Source: Paulinella micropora
Lineage: Eukaryota; Cercozoa; Imbricatea; Euglyphida
Direction: 5' to 3'
Length of the DNA: 20,282 bases
NCBI GenBank assembly: GCA_009731375.1
Contig: BJOX01000007.1
Coordinates: 1,709,556-1,729,837, forward strand
Shown: positions 11,446-20,144 of the stretch, in pieces
Layout of the letters: each line of letters opens with the position of its first letter
How positions within the stretch are numbered: position 1 is the first letter of the stretch
Notes under the pieces: generated by a model
Databases searched by the model: none
Told to the model about the DNA's origin: nothing
Seen by the model: only the letters and a program-made list of their open reading frames with translations
Made by a program: the position numbers and the translations under genes

Positions 11446-11612
11446 CAACCATATCAACCATATCAACCATATCGACCGTATCAACCGTATCTACCATATC
11501 TACCATATCTACCATATCTACCATAATCTAGCCATATCAACCATATCAACCATATCAACCATATCAACCATATCAACTTTATCAACCATATTAACCATGT
11601 CAACCATGTCAA
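11446..11612. repeat. (CCATATCAA)n minisatellite, 9-bp unit
   Basis: Variants include CCATATCTA, CCGTATCAA and CCATGTCAA. It lies in intron 6 of gene 1, between exon 7 and its partial copy. The MVDMVDMV reading on the minus strand is repeat translation. Confidence 0.9.
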
Positions 11613-11621
11613 CCATATCAA

Positions 11622-11669
11622 GCATTGGTATCAAAGAGAAAACAATCAGTTGCAGTCTTGAGGGAACAC
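11622..11669 (-). repeat. Exon-7 acceptor-edge copy
   Basis: Reads TTTTCCTCTCAG|GTGTTCC on the minus strand, an intact 3' splice site, followed by about 48 nt matching exon 7. A one-base deletion (CAAGACTG against CAGGAGCTG) puts a stop in the exon frame. After ATGC the match ends in the 9-bp repeat. It lies upstream of exon 7. Confidence 0.85.
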
Positions 11670-11717
11670 CTGAGAGGAAAACAGGGTACTGTAAGGAAAG
11701 AGAGGGTAACAAAGCAG

Positions 11718-11718
<1 letters not shown>

Positions 11719-11747
<29 letters not shown>
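11719..11747. repeat. (CA)n tract
   Basis: Short CA repeat with one TATA interruption, in intron 6. Confidence 0.9.
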
Positions 11748-11748
<1 letters not shown>

Positions 11749-11769
11749 AAGGCTAGAGAGGGACAAAAT

Positions 11770-11773
<4 letters not shown>

Positions 11774-11846
<73 letters not shown>
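11774..11846. repeat. (GA)n tract abutting exon 6
   Basis: A pure GA dinucleotide run that touches the last base of exon 6 and occupies the place of its expected 5' splice site. Confidence 0.95.
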
Positions 11847-11851
<5 letters not shown>

Positions 11852-11900
11852 TGTTATCTGTCAGGTCATACAGTTGGAACAGCAGCTCCATTTTCTCGTC
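11847..11900 (-). CDS. Gene 1 exon 6: first half of EF-hand 3
   Basis: Follows GTTGACATAG| on the minus strand; phase 0. It encodes DEKMELLFQLYDLTDNNA (18 codons), the entering helix and loop positions 1-7 of EF-3. Joined to VSPQE of exon 7 it gives a correctly spaced 12-residue loop, which fixes the exon end after GCG. The loop has Asn where Gly6 is usual and Thr at position 3, so calcium binding is doubtful. No GT follows: the exon runs directly into (CT)n. Either the donor has been lost, the junction is non-canonical, or the assembly is wrong here. Confidence 0.72.
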
Positions 11901-11902
11901 CT

Positions 11903-12353
11903 ATGTCAACCATATCAACCATATCAACCATATCAACCATATCAACCACATGAGCCATATCAACCATATCAACCATATCAACCATATCAACCATATCAAC
12001 CATATCAACCATGCAAACAATCAGTGACAATACCCATACCAACCACATCGGCCATATCAACCATATCAACCATATCAACCATGTCAACCATGTCAACGAT
12101 ATCAAAAGAACCTTGGTAGCCTGGGCGTACATTGATAATCCCCCCATGGTTTGCTATGGTTGATATGCTTCATATGACCGATGTGGTTGTAAGGTTATTG
12201 TCACTGATTGCTTGCATGGTTGATGTGGGAAAGATGGTTGATATGGTTGATATGATTGATATGGTTGATATGGTTGATATGGTTGATATGGTTGATGTGG
12301 TTGATGTGGTTGATATGGTTGATATGGTTGATATGGTTGATATGGTTGATAAC
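11903..12353. repeat. Intron 5: large imperfect inverted repeat built on a 9-bp unit
   Basis: The left arm (about 11905-12103) is (ATATCAACC)n around a core CAATCAGTGACAATA. The right arm (about 12153-12350) is (GGTTGATAT)n around TATTGTCACTGATTG, the reverse complement. The centre is near 12105-12150. The exon-5 donor-edge sequence occurs beside both ends of the right arm (12112-12145 and 12354-12388) as a direct repeat. Confidence 0.88.
12112..12145 (-). repeat. Exon-5 donor-edge copy
   Basis: Matches the last about 34 nt of exon 5 (still encoding GLSMYAQATK) and keeps a GT donor (ACCAAG|GTTCTT). It lies downstream of the complete exon 5. Confidence 0.88.
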
Positions 12354-12415
12354 CTTAGTAGCCTGGGCGTACATTGATAGCCCCCCGATGAACTCATCCA
12401 AATGGATAACCCCAT
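12354..12415 (-). CDS. Gene 1 exon 5: second half of EF-hand 2
   Basis: Acceptor CTGTCTATCTAG|, donor ACTAAG|GTTATC; 62 nt, phase 1 in, 0 out. The final G of exon 4 plus AT makes GAT, giving DGVIHLDEFIGG then LSMYAQATK. It completes the loop DVRKDGVIHLDE with Gly6, Ile8 and Glu12 in register. About 15 copies of its first half plus the acceptor form the minisatellite upstream (12659-13651), and one copy of its second half lies downstream. Confidence 0.82.
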
Positions 12416-12442
12416 CTAGATAGACAGATATAAAATACGTGG

Positions 12443-12446
<4 letters not shown>

Positions 12447-12516
<70 letters not shown>

Positions 12517-12544
12517 TTTTCTCTCTCTCTCTTTCTCTCTCTCT
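12447..12544. repeat. (CT)n tract
   Basis: CT dinucleotides with a few CTTT interruptions, in intron 4 close to the exon 5 acceptor. Confidence 0.95.
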
Positions 12545-12658
12545 ACGACGACACGACTAACCGGCTGTAGTCCGTTGTTTTTACATGAACCTGTCTGTCC
12601 ATATATTTCATATCTATCTATATGTCTACTCTATCTATGCAGGCGGTGACAATTCCAC
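12545..12658. other. Non-repetitive intron 4 segment
   Basis: Complex sequence between the CT tract and the minisatellite. No exon with convincing splice sites and EF-hand register was found in it. Confidence 0.5.
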
Positions 12659-13651
12659 AATGAACTCATCCAAAACCCCCATCTATAATACGTGGGTAGG
12701 TAGGAAGGTAGGTAGGTATGCAATCCATTCATCCAAATGAATAACCCCATCTATAAATACGTGGGTAGGAAGGTAGGTAGGTATGCAATCCATTCATCCA
12801 AATGAATAACTCCATCTATAAATACGTGGGTAGGTAGGTATGCAATCCATTCATCCAAAAGAATAACCCCATCTATAAATACGTGGGTAGGTAGGAAGGT
12901 AGGTAGCTATGCAATCCATTCATCCAAATGAATAACCCCATCTATAAATACGTGGGTAGGTAGGTAGGTAGGTAGGTATGCAATCAGTTCATCTAAATGA
13001 ATAACCCCATCTATAAATGTGTGGGTAGGTAGGTAGGTAGGTATGTAATCCATTCATCCAACTGAATAACCCCATCTATAAATGCGTGTGTAGGTAGGTA
13101 GGTAGGTAGGTATGCAATCAGTTCATCTAAATGAATAACCCCATCTATAAATACATGGGTAGGTAGGAAGGTAGGTAGGTATGCAATCAATTTATCTAAA
13201 TGAATAACCCCATCTATAAAGACGTGGATAGGTAGGAAGGTAGGTATGCAATCAATTCATCTAAATGAATAACGCCATCTATAAAGTCGTGGATAGGTAG
13301 GAAGGTAGGTAGGTATGCAATCAATTCATCTAAATGAATAACCCCATCTATAAATACGTGGGTAGGTAGGTAGGTAGGTAGGTATGCAATCAATTCATCT
13401 CAATGAATAACCCCGTCTATAAAGACGTGGGTAGGTAGGAAGGTAGGTATGCAAGAAATTCATCTAAATGAATAACGCAATCTATAAAGACGTGGGTAGG
13501 TAGGTAGGAAGGTAGGTATGCAATCAGTTCATCTAAATGAATAACGCCTACTATAAAGACGTGGATAGGTAGGAAGGTAGGTATGCAATGAACTCATCTG
13601 AACGAATAACCCCTTCTATAAATACGTGGGTAGAAACGTAGGTAGGTAGGT
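12659..13651 (-). repeat. Minisatellite of about 15 exon-5 acceptor-edge copies (57-69 bp units)
   Basis: Units start at 12659, 12718, 12783, 12840, 12909, 12978, 13043, 13112, 13181, 13246, 13315, 13384, 13449, 13518 and 13583. Spacings are mostly 65 or 69 bp, set by the number of internal GGTA units. On the minus strand each unit is (TACC)n, CACG, TATTTATAG|, then AT GGG GTT ATT CAT and onward: an AG acceptor and the first half of exon 5, still readable as DGVIHLDE in many units. Most units keep TATAG; 13518 is altered at the exon start. All lie upstream of the true exon 5. Confidence 0.9.
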
Positions 13652-13658
13652 ATGCAGG

Positions 13659-14793
<1,135 letters not shown>

Positions 14794-14803
14794 NNNNNNN
14801 NNN
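14794..14803. other. Assembly gap (10 N)
   Basis: Short unresolved join between the GATA array and an exon-4 edge copy. Confidence 1.
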
Positions 14804-14835
14804 CCTTTCCGTACGTCAAAGAGAGCAAACAACTT

Positions 14836-14836
<1 letters not shown>
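14804..14836 (-). repeat. Exon-4 donor-edge copy 1
   Basis: Matches the last about 30 nt of exon 4 (TTTGCTCTCTTTGACGTACGGAAAG in two parts); the donor position is in the 10-N gap. It lies downstream of exon 4. Confidence 0.88.
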
Positions 14837-14934
<98 letters not shown>

Positions 14935-14944
14935 GTAGATAGAT

Positions 14945-14976
14945 CTTTCCGTACGTCAAAGAGAGCAAACAGCCTT
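14945..14976 (-). repeat. Exon-4 donor-edge copy 2 (donor lost)
   Basis: Same segment, but the minus strand reads CGGAAAG|ATCTATC, so GT is absent. Confidence 0.88.
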
Positions 14977-14999
14977 AGATAGATAGATAGATAGGATAT

Positions 15000-15066
<67 letters not shown>

Positions 15067-15067
15067 C

Positions 15068-15099
15068 CTTCCGTACGTCAAAGAGAGCAAACAGCCTTC

Positions 15100-15100
<1 letters not shown>
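15068..15100 (-). repeat. Exon-4 donor-edge copy 3
   Basis: Same segment with one base missing (CGGAAG) and a GT donor (GTATCT). The exon homology of copies 1-3 starts at nearly the same base, just upstream of TTTGCTCTC. Confidence 0.88.
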
Positions 15101-15173
<73 letters not shown>

Positions 15174-15174
15174 C

Positions 15175-15228
15175 CTTTCCGTACGTCAAAGAGAGCAAAT
15201 AACCTTTCGCCAAAAAGGCCAGGAAAAT
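15175..15228 (-). CDS. Gene 1 exon 4: entering helix and start of EF-hand 2
   Basis: Acceptor TTGATATAG|, donor GGAAAG|GTCTAT; 54 nt, phase 1 in and out. G from exon 3 plus AT gives Asp, then [26 protein letters not shown] is the typical E-helix running into loop positions 1-4. Asp5 is made across the junction with exon 5. Arg at loop position 3 is unusual. Three donor-edge copies lie downstream. Confidence 0.82.
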
Positions 15229-15304
15229 CTATATCAATAAATATGTATGAATAGATAGATAAATAGGTAGGTAGGTAGGTAGATATAGGTAGGTAGGTAG
15301 GTAG

Positions 15305-15389
<85 letters not shown>

Positions 15390-15399
15390 AGCATGTTAC
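15229..15399. repeat. Intron 3 with (GATA)n and (GGTA)n
   Basis: 171 bp, most of it tetranucleotide repeat (15250-15388). It starts GTAACATGC and ends TTTATTGATATAG on the minus strand. Confidence 0.85.
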
Positions 15400-15446
15400 C
15401 AAAAAATTGCAAAAAGGTTGTCTTGTCCATAGTACGACCTGGGGAC
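15400..15446 (-). CDS. Gene 1 exon 3: degenerate EF-hand 1 region
   Basis: Acceptor CATACACAG|, donor TTTTTTG|GTAACA; 47 nt, phase 2 in, 1 out. AG from exon 2 plus G gives Arg, then SPGRTMDKTTFLQFF. TMDKTTFL sits where the first EF-hand of calcineurin-B-like proteins lies but lacks the acidic ligands, as is common for EF-1 in several subfamilies. A copy of its first 18 nt plus acceptor lies upstream at 15607-15626. Confidence 0.8.
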
Positions 15447-15449
15447 CTG

Positions 15450-15868
15450 TGTATGTATGTATGTATGTATGTTATGTATGTATGTATGTTAAGTATGTAT
15501 GTATGTATGTATGTATTATGTATGTATGTATGCATGTATGTATGTATGTATGTATGTAGGTATGTATGTATGGTATGTATGTATGTATGTATGTGTGTAT
15601 GTAGGTATAGTACGACCAGGGGACCTGTGTATGTATGTATGTATGTGTGTATGTATGTATGTATGGTATGTAGGTATGTAGGTATGTAGGTATGTATGTA
15701 TGTATGGTATGGTATGTATGGTATGTATGGTATGTTGGTATGTAGGCGTGTAGGTATGTATGTATGTATGTATGTATGTATGTATGTATGTATGTATGTA
15801 TGTGTATGTAGGTATGTATGTATGTATGTATGTATGTATGTATGTATGTATGTATGTATATATGTATG

Positions 15869-15902
<34 letters not shown>

Positions 15903-16347
15903 TGGTATGTATGGTATGTCGGTATGTAGGTATGTAGGTATGTATGTATGTATGTATGTATGTATGTATGGTATGTAGTATTTATGGTATGTAGTATGTA
16001 TGGTATGTATGTATGTAGGTATGTATGTATGTATGTATGTATGTATGTATGGTATGTATGAATGTATGGTATGTATGGTATGTTGGTATGTAGGCATGTA
16101 GGTATGTAGGTATGTATGTAGGTGTATGTATGTATGCATGTATGTATGTATGTATGTATGTATGTGTGTATGTACGTATGTACGTATGTACGTATGTACG
16201 TATGTACGTATGCACGTATGTACGTATGTACGTATGTACGTATGTACGTATGTACGTATGTACGTATGTATGTATGTATGTATGTATGTGTATGTCTGTA
16301 TGTGTTGTATGTATGTACGTACGTACGTTCGTACGTATGTATGTATG

Positions 16348-16381
<34 letters not shown>

Positions 16382-16415
16382 TGTATGTGTGTATGTGTGT
16401 ATGTATGTATGTATG
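15450..16415. repeat. (TGTA)n arrays with TGTACG and GGTA variants
   Basis: Intron 2 of gene 1: ATGT tetranucleotides with GTATGG and GTAGGT interruptions, and a TACG-rich patch at 16170-16340. Translations such as MYVCMYVC are artefacts. Confidence 0.95.
15607..15626 (-). repeat. Exon-3 acceptor-edge copy
   Basis: The minus strand reads CACAG|GTCCCCTGGTCGTACTAT, the first 18 nt of exon 3 with one change and an intact AG acceptor, then TGTA repeat. It lies upstream of exon 3. Confidence 0.85.
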
Positions 16416-16421
16416 TATGTG

Positions 16422-16462
<41 letters not shown>

Positions 16463-16552
16463 GGGTGTGTGGGTGTGGGTGGGGGGGTGGGTGTGTGTGT
16501 GTGTGTGTGTGTGTGTGTCTGTGTGTGTGTCTGTGTGTGTGTGTGTGTGTGT
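16416..16552. repeat. (GT)n tract
   Basis: GT dinucleotides with GTGGG interruptions (16460-16490), running into the gap. Confidence 0.95.
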
Positions 16553-16879
16553 NNNNNNNNNNNNNNNNNNNNNNNNNNNNNNNNNNNNNNNNNNNNNNNN
16601 NNNNNNNNNNNNNNNNNNNNNNNNNNNNNNNNNNNNNNNNNNNNNNNNNNNNNNNNNNNNNNNNNNNNNNNNNNNNNNNNNNNNNNNNNNNNNNNNNNNN
16701 NNNNNNNNNNNNNNNNNNNNNNNNNNNNNNNNNNNNNNNNNNNNNNNNNNNNNNNNNNNNNNNNNNNNNNNNNNNNNNNNNNNNNNNNNNNNNNNNNNNN
16801 NNNNNNNNNNNNNNNNNNNNNNNNNNNNNNNNNNNNNNNNNNNNNNNNNNNNNNNNNNNNNNNNNNNNNNNNNNNNNNN
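16553..16879. other. Assembly gap (327 N)
   Basis: Unresolved within a GT dinucleotide array, in intron 2. Confidence 1.
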
Positions 16880-17013
16880 GTGTGTGTGTGTGTGTGTGTG
16901 TGTGTTTGTGTTTGTGTATGTGTATTGTGTGTACGTGTGTGTTTGTGTATGTGTATGTGTGTGTTATAACCTTGTGTATGTGTGTTTGTGTATGTGTATG
17001 TGTGTGTTATAAC
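16880..17013. repeat. (GT)n with a duplicated exon-2 donor segment
   Basis: A segment of about 43 bp (TTTGTGTATGTGTATGTGTG then TGTTATAACC) occurs at 16941-16971 and 16985-17014. The second carries the real exon 2 donor; the first gives a decoy AAG|GTTATAAC on the minus strand. Confidence 0.8.
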
Positions 17014-17056
17014 CTGCGTGCAAGAGCTTGAAACATCTGCGTTAGCACACTCATTT
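17014..17056 (-). CDS. Gene 1 exon 2: N-terminal helix
   Basis: Acceptor TTTGCAATATGTGCCAG|, donor GCACGCAG|GTTATA; 43 nt, phase 1 in, 2 out. G plus AA gives Glu, then MSVLTQMFQALAR and Arg across the next junction. This is the helix before EF-1 in the calcineurin-B-like fold. Phase agrees with both neighbours. Confidence 0.78.
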
Positions 17057-17309
17057 CTGGCACATATTGCAAAAACGGAAATGTAACGCAAATGCTTTAT
17101 GCTGTTCGAATGTGTGTCAACATATTAATCAAGCTCAAATCTACAACTAACATTATACATCGAGAATATGCACTGACGGGCGAACTCAATTTGTGTTTGT
17201 GATTATGAGCGCAACTCTTTGATTATGCGATTGTCATCTCGCTTCTCAACCCTGCAAGGTAGTATGTGAGGGAGAGATAGGTAAAGCATACACACAGGAC
17301 AGTGCAGAC
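17057..17309. other. Intron 1 of gene 1
   Basis: 253 bp of non-repetitive sequence, GTCTGC...GCCAG on the minus strand. It is the only intron of gene 1 without a microsatellite. Confidence 0.7.
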
Positions 17310-17355
17310 CTCCAGCATCGAAGGTGGTTTGTAATTTCCCCTGTTTGAGCCCCAT
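17310..17355 (-). CDS. Gene 1 exon 1: start codon and possible N-myristoylation site
   Basis: ATG at 17355-17353 in the context AATCATGG (A at -3, G at +4). It encodes MGLKQGKLQTTFDAG, then G|GTCTGC (phase 1). Gly2 followed by L-K-Q-G fits the N-myristoylation pattern, as found in many calcineurin B and neuronal calcium sensor proteins. The start is inferred from this motif, the phase match to exon 2 and the expected distance to EF-1. An upstream non-coding exon is possible. Confidence 0.72.
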
Positions 17356-18280
17356 GATTGCTGCAAGCAAAGCCTGTGGACCGATAAACTGGGCCCTCTT
17401 GGGTCAGCGAAGAAATGGATGAGAAGAAAGTTTGATCGTCTCGCTTACGAAAAATGGAGAGTTGGAACTGAAGAGGGCAACTAGTCGCACCGTCCCGCCT
17501 GATTGCAAATGTACATAGTGATCTGTCCGGCCAATGAGTAATCTCTTAACAGCGAAAAATTCAAAATTCTAACAGCTAGATTGCTTTGGGGTGGTCAAAA
17601 CAGAGTCTATTTGATACGCAGGACCAGCCCGCCTTGTTTTTTTCCCTTTTGCATCGAGTAGCCTTAAGTTTGTTTTCCATGGTTCACTATGCTATTTACA
17701 TACAATATGAAATTTCTTGAACTGAAATTCTAAACCTTTTTGACAAGTCGTGACCAGAGTGCCACATTCTAAGTTGCCAAATCACCAGTTTACTACTCCA
17801 AGTACAAGAGAGTTTTGTCTGAAAGCAGGACATTAAACAATCGGCACATACTAATGGCTATTGGGTGCAAAAGAAAATACGGCGGGGGCTGGTCCAATGT
17901 CTCGAATGGACTCGACCATTCCTAGTTTGACACTAGTTACTAAGACACTCCAACTTCAAACTGCACTTTGACTTCTTTTGAGTCCGTGGTCAAACCATGT
18001 TCGTATATCATGTCATTTCTTCCTCCGTGATTTCTTCGCGTTCGTTTCATTACTTATCACATGAACTGGAAAAAAGATACGAGACAAAAATAAGGAAAAC
18101 AGAAAACAGAACTGGAAAGACACGAGACAAAAAATAAAGAAAAGGCAAAAGAAAGAGCCATGGCCACATCAACCTACTCCATCAACGAACTTGCGTTGAA
18201 CTGTGTTGCGTGTAATGTCATCAACCACAGATTTGCAGTAGAACATACAACTCTCCCGTAACCCCATCTTTGCTGATCAA

Positions 18281-18285
<5 letters not shown>
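17356..18285. promoter_or_regulatory. Shared upstream region between two divergent genes (inferred)
   Basis: About 0.9 kb of complex sequence without microsatellites and without long ORFs, lying between the start codons of gene 1 (minus) and gene 2 (plus). By position it should hold both promoters and 5' UTRs. No definite TATA box or other element is claimed. Confidence 0.5.
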
Positions 18286-18338
<53 letters not shown>

Positions 18339-18361
18339 GTCTCTCTCTCTCTTTCTCTCTG

Positions 18362-18397
<36 letters not shown>
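18286..18397. repeat. (CT)n tract upstream of gene 2
   Basis: CT dinucleotides with TTT and GT interruptions, ending four bases before the gene 2 exon 1 acceptor-like TAG. It could serve as a polypyrimidine tract if exon 1 is spliced to a 5' UTR exon. Confidence 0.92.
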
Positions 18398-18401
18398 ATA
18401 G

Positions 18402-18448
18402 CCTCATGTCTAGTTCAACACAAAAGCGCGTGGTCAAATACAATACAG
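18402..18448 (+). CDS. Gene 2 exon 1: start codon exon, product unknown
   Basis: Preceded by (CT)n CATAG| and ended by AATACAG|GTACAT. The ATG at 18406 opens MSSSTQKRVVKYNT plus one base (phase 1). The G joined to GT of exon 2 gives Gly, and the frame continues as PVAKPAPRP. No family is recognised; the visible N-terminus is basic and likely disordered. Confidence 0.62.
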
Positions 18449-18643
18449 GTACATACATACATACATGCATGCATGCATACATACATACAACATACATACG
18501 TACGTACGTACGTTACGTACATACATACATACATGCATACACACGCACCCAGAACACACACACCCATACACACATCCAAATAAATAAATAAATACCTACA
18601 TAATACATGCATCAATAAATAACATACCTACATATATTCATGG

Positions 18644-18664
18644 GCAGGGCCAGTGACCAAGCCT
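18644..18664 (+). repeat. Gene 2 exon-2 acceptor-edge copy 1
   Basis: GGGCAG|GGCCAGTGACCAAGCC resembles the AG acceptor and first 17 nt of exon 2, then runs into TCAATAAAT. Confidence 0.65.
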
Positions 18665-18834
18665 CAATAAATACATACATATATATACATGCATAAATAA
18701 ATAAATACATACATATATACATGCATCAACATATATATATACATATATACTGTATATATATAAAGTATATACTGTATATATATAAAAAGTATATACATGT
18801 ATATATTTCCATACATATACATACATATATATAT

Positions 18835-18869
18835 GTAGGCCCAGTAGCCAGGCCGGCGCCAAGACCTCT

Positions 18870-18873
<4 letters not shown>
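18835..18873 (+). repeat. Gene 2 exon-2 acceptor-edge copy 2
   Basis: TGTAG|GCCCAGTAGCC and AAGACCTCTCAAA match the first about 35 nt of exon 2 with an intact AG. The copy still encodes PVARPAPRP and ends in (TA)n. Confidence 0.82.
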
Positions 18874-18918
<45 letters not shown>

Positions 18919-18940
18919 GTATACATATTTGCATATATAG

Positions 18941-19004
18941 GTCCAGTAGCCAAACCCGCGCCAAGACCTCCTCTCAAAGCCAGACCGACCCCAACACCAC
19001 GACC

Positions 19005-19010
<6 letters not shown>
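18941..19010 (+). CDS. Gene 2 exon 2: Pro-rich segment
   Basis: Follows GCATATATAG|; phase 1 in. It encodes [15 protein letters not shown] then TPTPRPS, a basic Pro-rich, probably disordered segment. The exon end is not marked by GT: the coding sequence runs from CGACCGTCATC straight into (TC)n. The end is set at 19010 only because that gives phase 2, which exon 3 needs. Two acceptor-edge copies lie upstream. Confidence 0.6.
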
Positions 19011-19101
<91 letters not shown>

Positions 19102-19200
19102 GTGTGTGTATATATATATATATGTATGTATATATAAACATACATATACATACATATATATATGTATATATGTATAATGTGTGTGTGTGTGTGTGTGTGT

Positions 19201-19250
19201 CAACGGATGGGAGAATATCTGGATCAAGAGAACATTCCGATTTCCTCCCA
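19201..19250 (+). repeat. Gene 2 exon-3 edge copy 1
   Basis: CAACGGATGGGAGAATATCT onward through CCGATTTCCTCCCA. The acceptor AG is mutated (CAACGG). Confidence 0.88.
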
Positions 19251-19282
19251 CATATACATACATATATATATAATATTAACAG

Positions 19283-19327
19283 GAAAGGAGAATTTCTGGA
19301 TCAAGAAAACATTCCGATTTCCTCCCA
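19283..19327 (+). repeat. Gene 2 exon-3 edge copy 2
   Basis: Preceded by TTAACAG|. Changes: GAATTTCTGG and AAGAAAAC. Confidence 0.88.
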
Positions 19328-19408
19328 TATATATGTATGTATATATGTATATATACATATGAAAACATAATAAAAACATATATATACATATACATTTACA
19401 TATATATC

Positions 19409-19457
19409 TCAAGAAAGGAGAATATCTGGATCAAGAGAACATTCCGATTTCTTCCTA
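19409..19457 (+). repeat. Gene 2 exon-3 edge copy 3
   Basis: Preceded by ATCTCAAG rather than TCAACAG, so the acceptor context is altered although an AG remains. Confidence 0.85.
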
Positions 19458-19464
19458 TATATAC

Positions 19465-19496
<32 letters not shown>

Positions 19497-19502
19497 CAAC
19501 AG

Positions 19503-19542
19503 GAAAGGAGAATATCTGGATCAAGAGAACATCCCGATTTCC
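19503..19542 (+). repeat. Gene 2 exon-3 edge copy 4
   Basis: Preceded by TATCAACAG|. It ends after CATCCCGATTTCC in (TA)n. Confidence 0.88.
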
Positions 19543-19567
19543 ATATATATATATATGTATACATATA

Positions 19568-19613
<46 letters not shown>

Positions 19614-19654
19614 ATGTGTGTGTGTGTGTTTGTGTATGTATATATATATCAACA

Positions 19655-19696
19655 GGAAAGGAGAATATCTGGATCAAGAGAACATCCCGATTTCCT
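19655..19696 (+). repeat. Gene 2 exon-3 edge copy 5
   Basis: Preceded by TATCAACAG|. It shares the CATCCCGATT variant with copy 4, so the two are sister copies. Confidence 0.88.
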
Positions 19697-19793
19697 TATA
19701 TATATATATATGTATATATATATATGTGTGTGTGTGTGGTGTGTGTGTGTGTGTTTGTGTATGTATATATAATATATATATATATATCAACAG

Positions 19794-19835
19794 GAAGGGA
19801 GAATATCTGGATCAAGAGAACATTCCGATTTCTTC
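19794..19835 (+). repeat. Gene 2 exon-3 edge copy 6
   Basis: Preceded by TATCAACAG|. It has GAAGGGAG (one A missing) and ends in TTCTTCATAATT. Confidence 0.88.
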
Positions 19836-19914
19836 ATAATTATATTTATATAATTATATATATATGTATATATATGTATATATTTGTATATTATACATAT
19901 ATATATATCAACAG

Positions 19915-19958
19915 GAAAGGAGAATATCTGGATCAAGAAAACATTCCGATTTCTTCAT
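19915..19958 (+). repeat. Gene 2 exon-3 edge copy 7
   Basis: Preceded by TATCAACAG|. It shares the TTCTTCATAATT end with copy 6. Confidence 0.88.
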
Positions 19959-20004
19959 AATTTTATAAATAAATATATATATATATATATATATATATCA
20001 ACAG

Positions 20005-20080
20005 GAAAGGAGAGTATCTGGATCAAGAGAACATTCCGATTTCCTCCCACAACACTCATAAAGAACCTGATCTAGGCAAG
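20005..20080 (+). CDS. Gene 2 exon 3 (complete copy)
   Basis: Acceptor TATCAACAG|, donor GGCAAG|GTGTGTAAG, a strong match to the 5' splice consensus; 76 nt, phase 2 in, 0 out. It encodes [16 protein letters not shown] then THKEPDLGK. It is the only one of eight copies that runs through to a donor. No domain is recognised. The other two frames are shorter or stop before the donor. Confidence 0.65.
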
Positions 20081-20086
20081 GTGTGT

Positions 20087-20144
<58 letters not shown>

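Larger units (their letters stand above)
18449..18940. repeat. Gene 2 intron 1: (CATA)n, (TA)n and exon-2 edge copies
   Basis: ACAT/ACGT tetranucleotides, AAAT and TATA stretches. It contains two acceptor-edge copies of exon 2, at 18644-18664 and 18835-18873. Confidence 0.85.
19011..20004. repeat. Gene 2 intron 2: (CT)n, (TA)n, (GT)n and seven exon-3 edge copies
   Basis: It begins with (CT)n (19011-19067), then TA/TG dinucleotides, and repeats a cassette of (TA)n + acceptor + first about 40-46 nt of exon 3, seven times, every 80-150 bp, up to the complete exon at 20005. Confidence 0.88.

Noticed and set aside
15450-17031. [15 protein letters not shown] and HTYIHTYI ORFs
   Set aside because: Read-through of TGTA and GT repeats; several also cross the N gap.
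18286-18591. Plus-strand ORF from 18406 as a single 61-aa gene
   Set aside because: After codon 14 it only reads ACAT repeats; a good GT donor at 18449 and phase agreement with 18941 favour a spliced exon.
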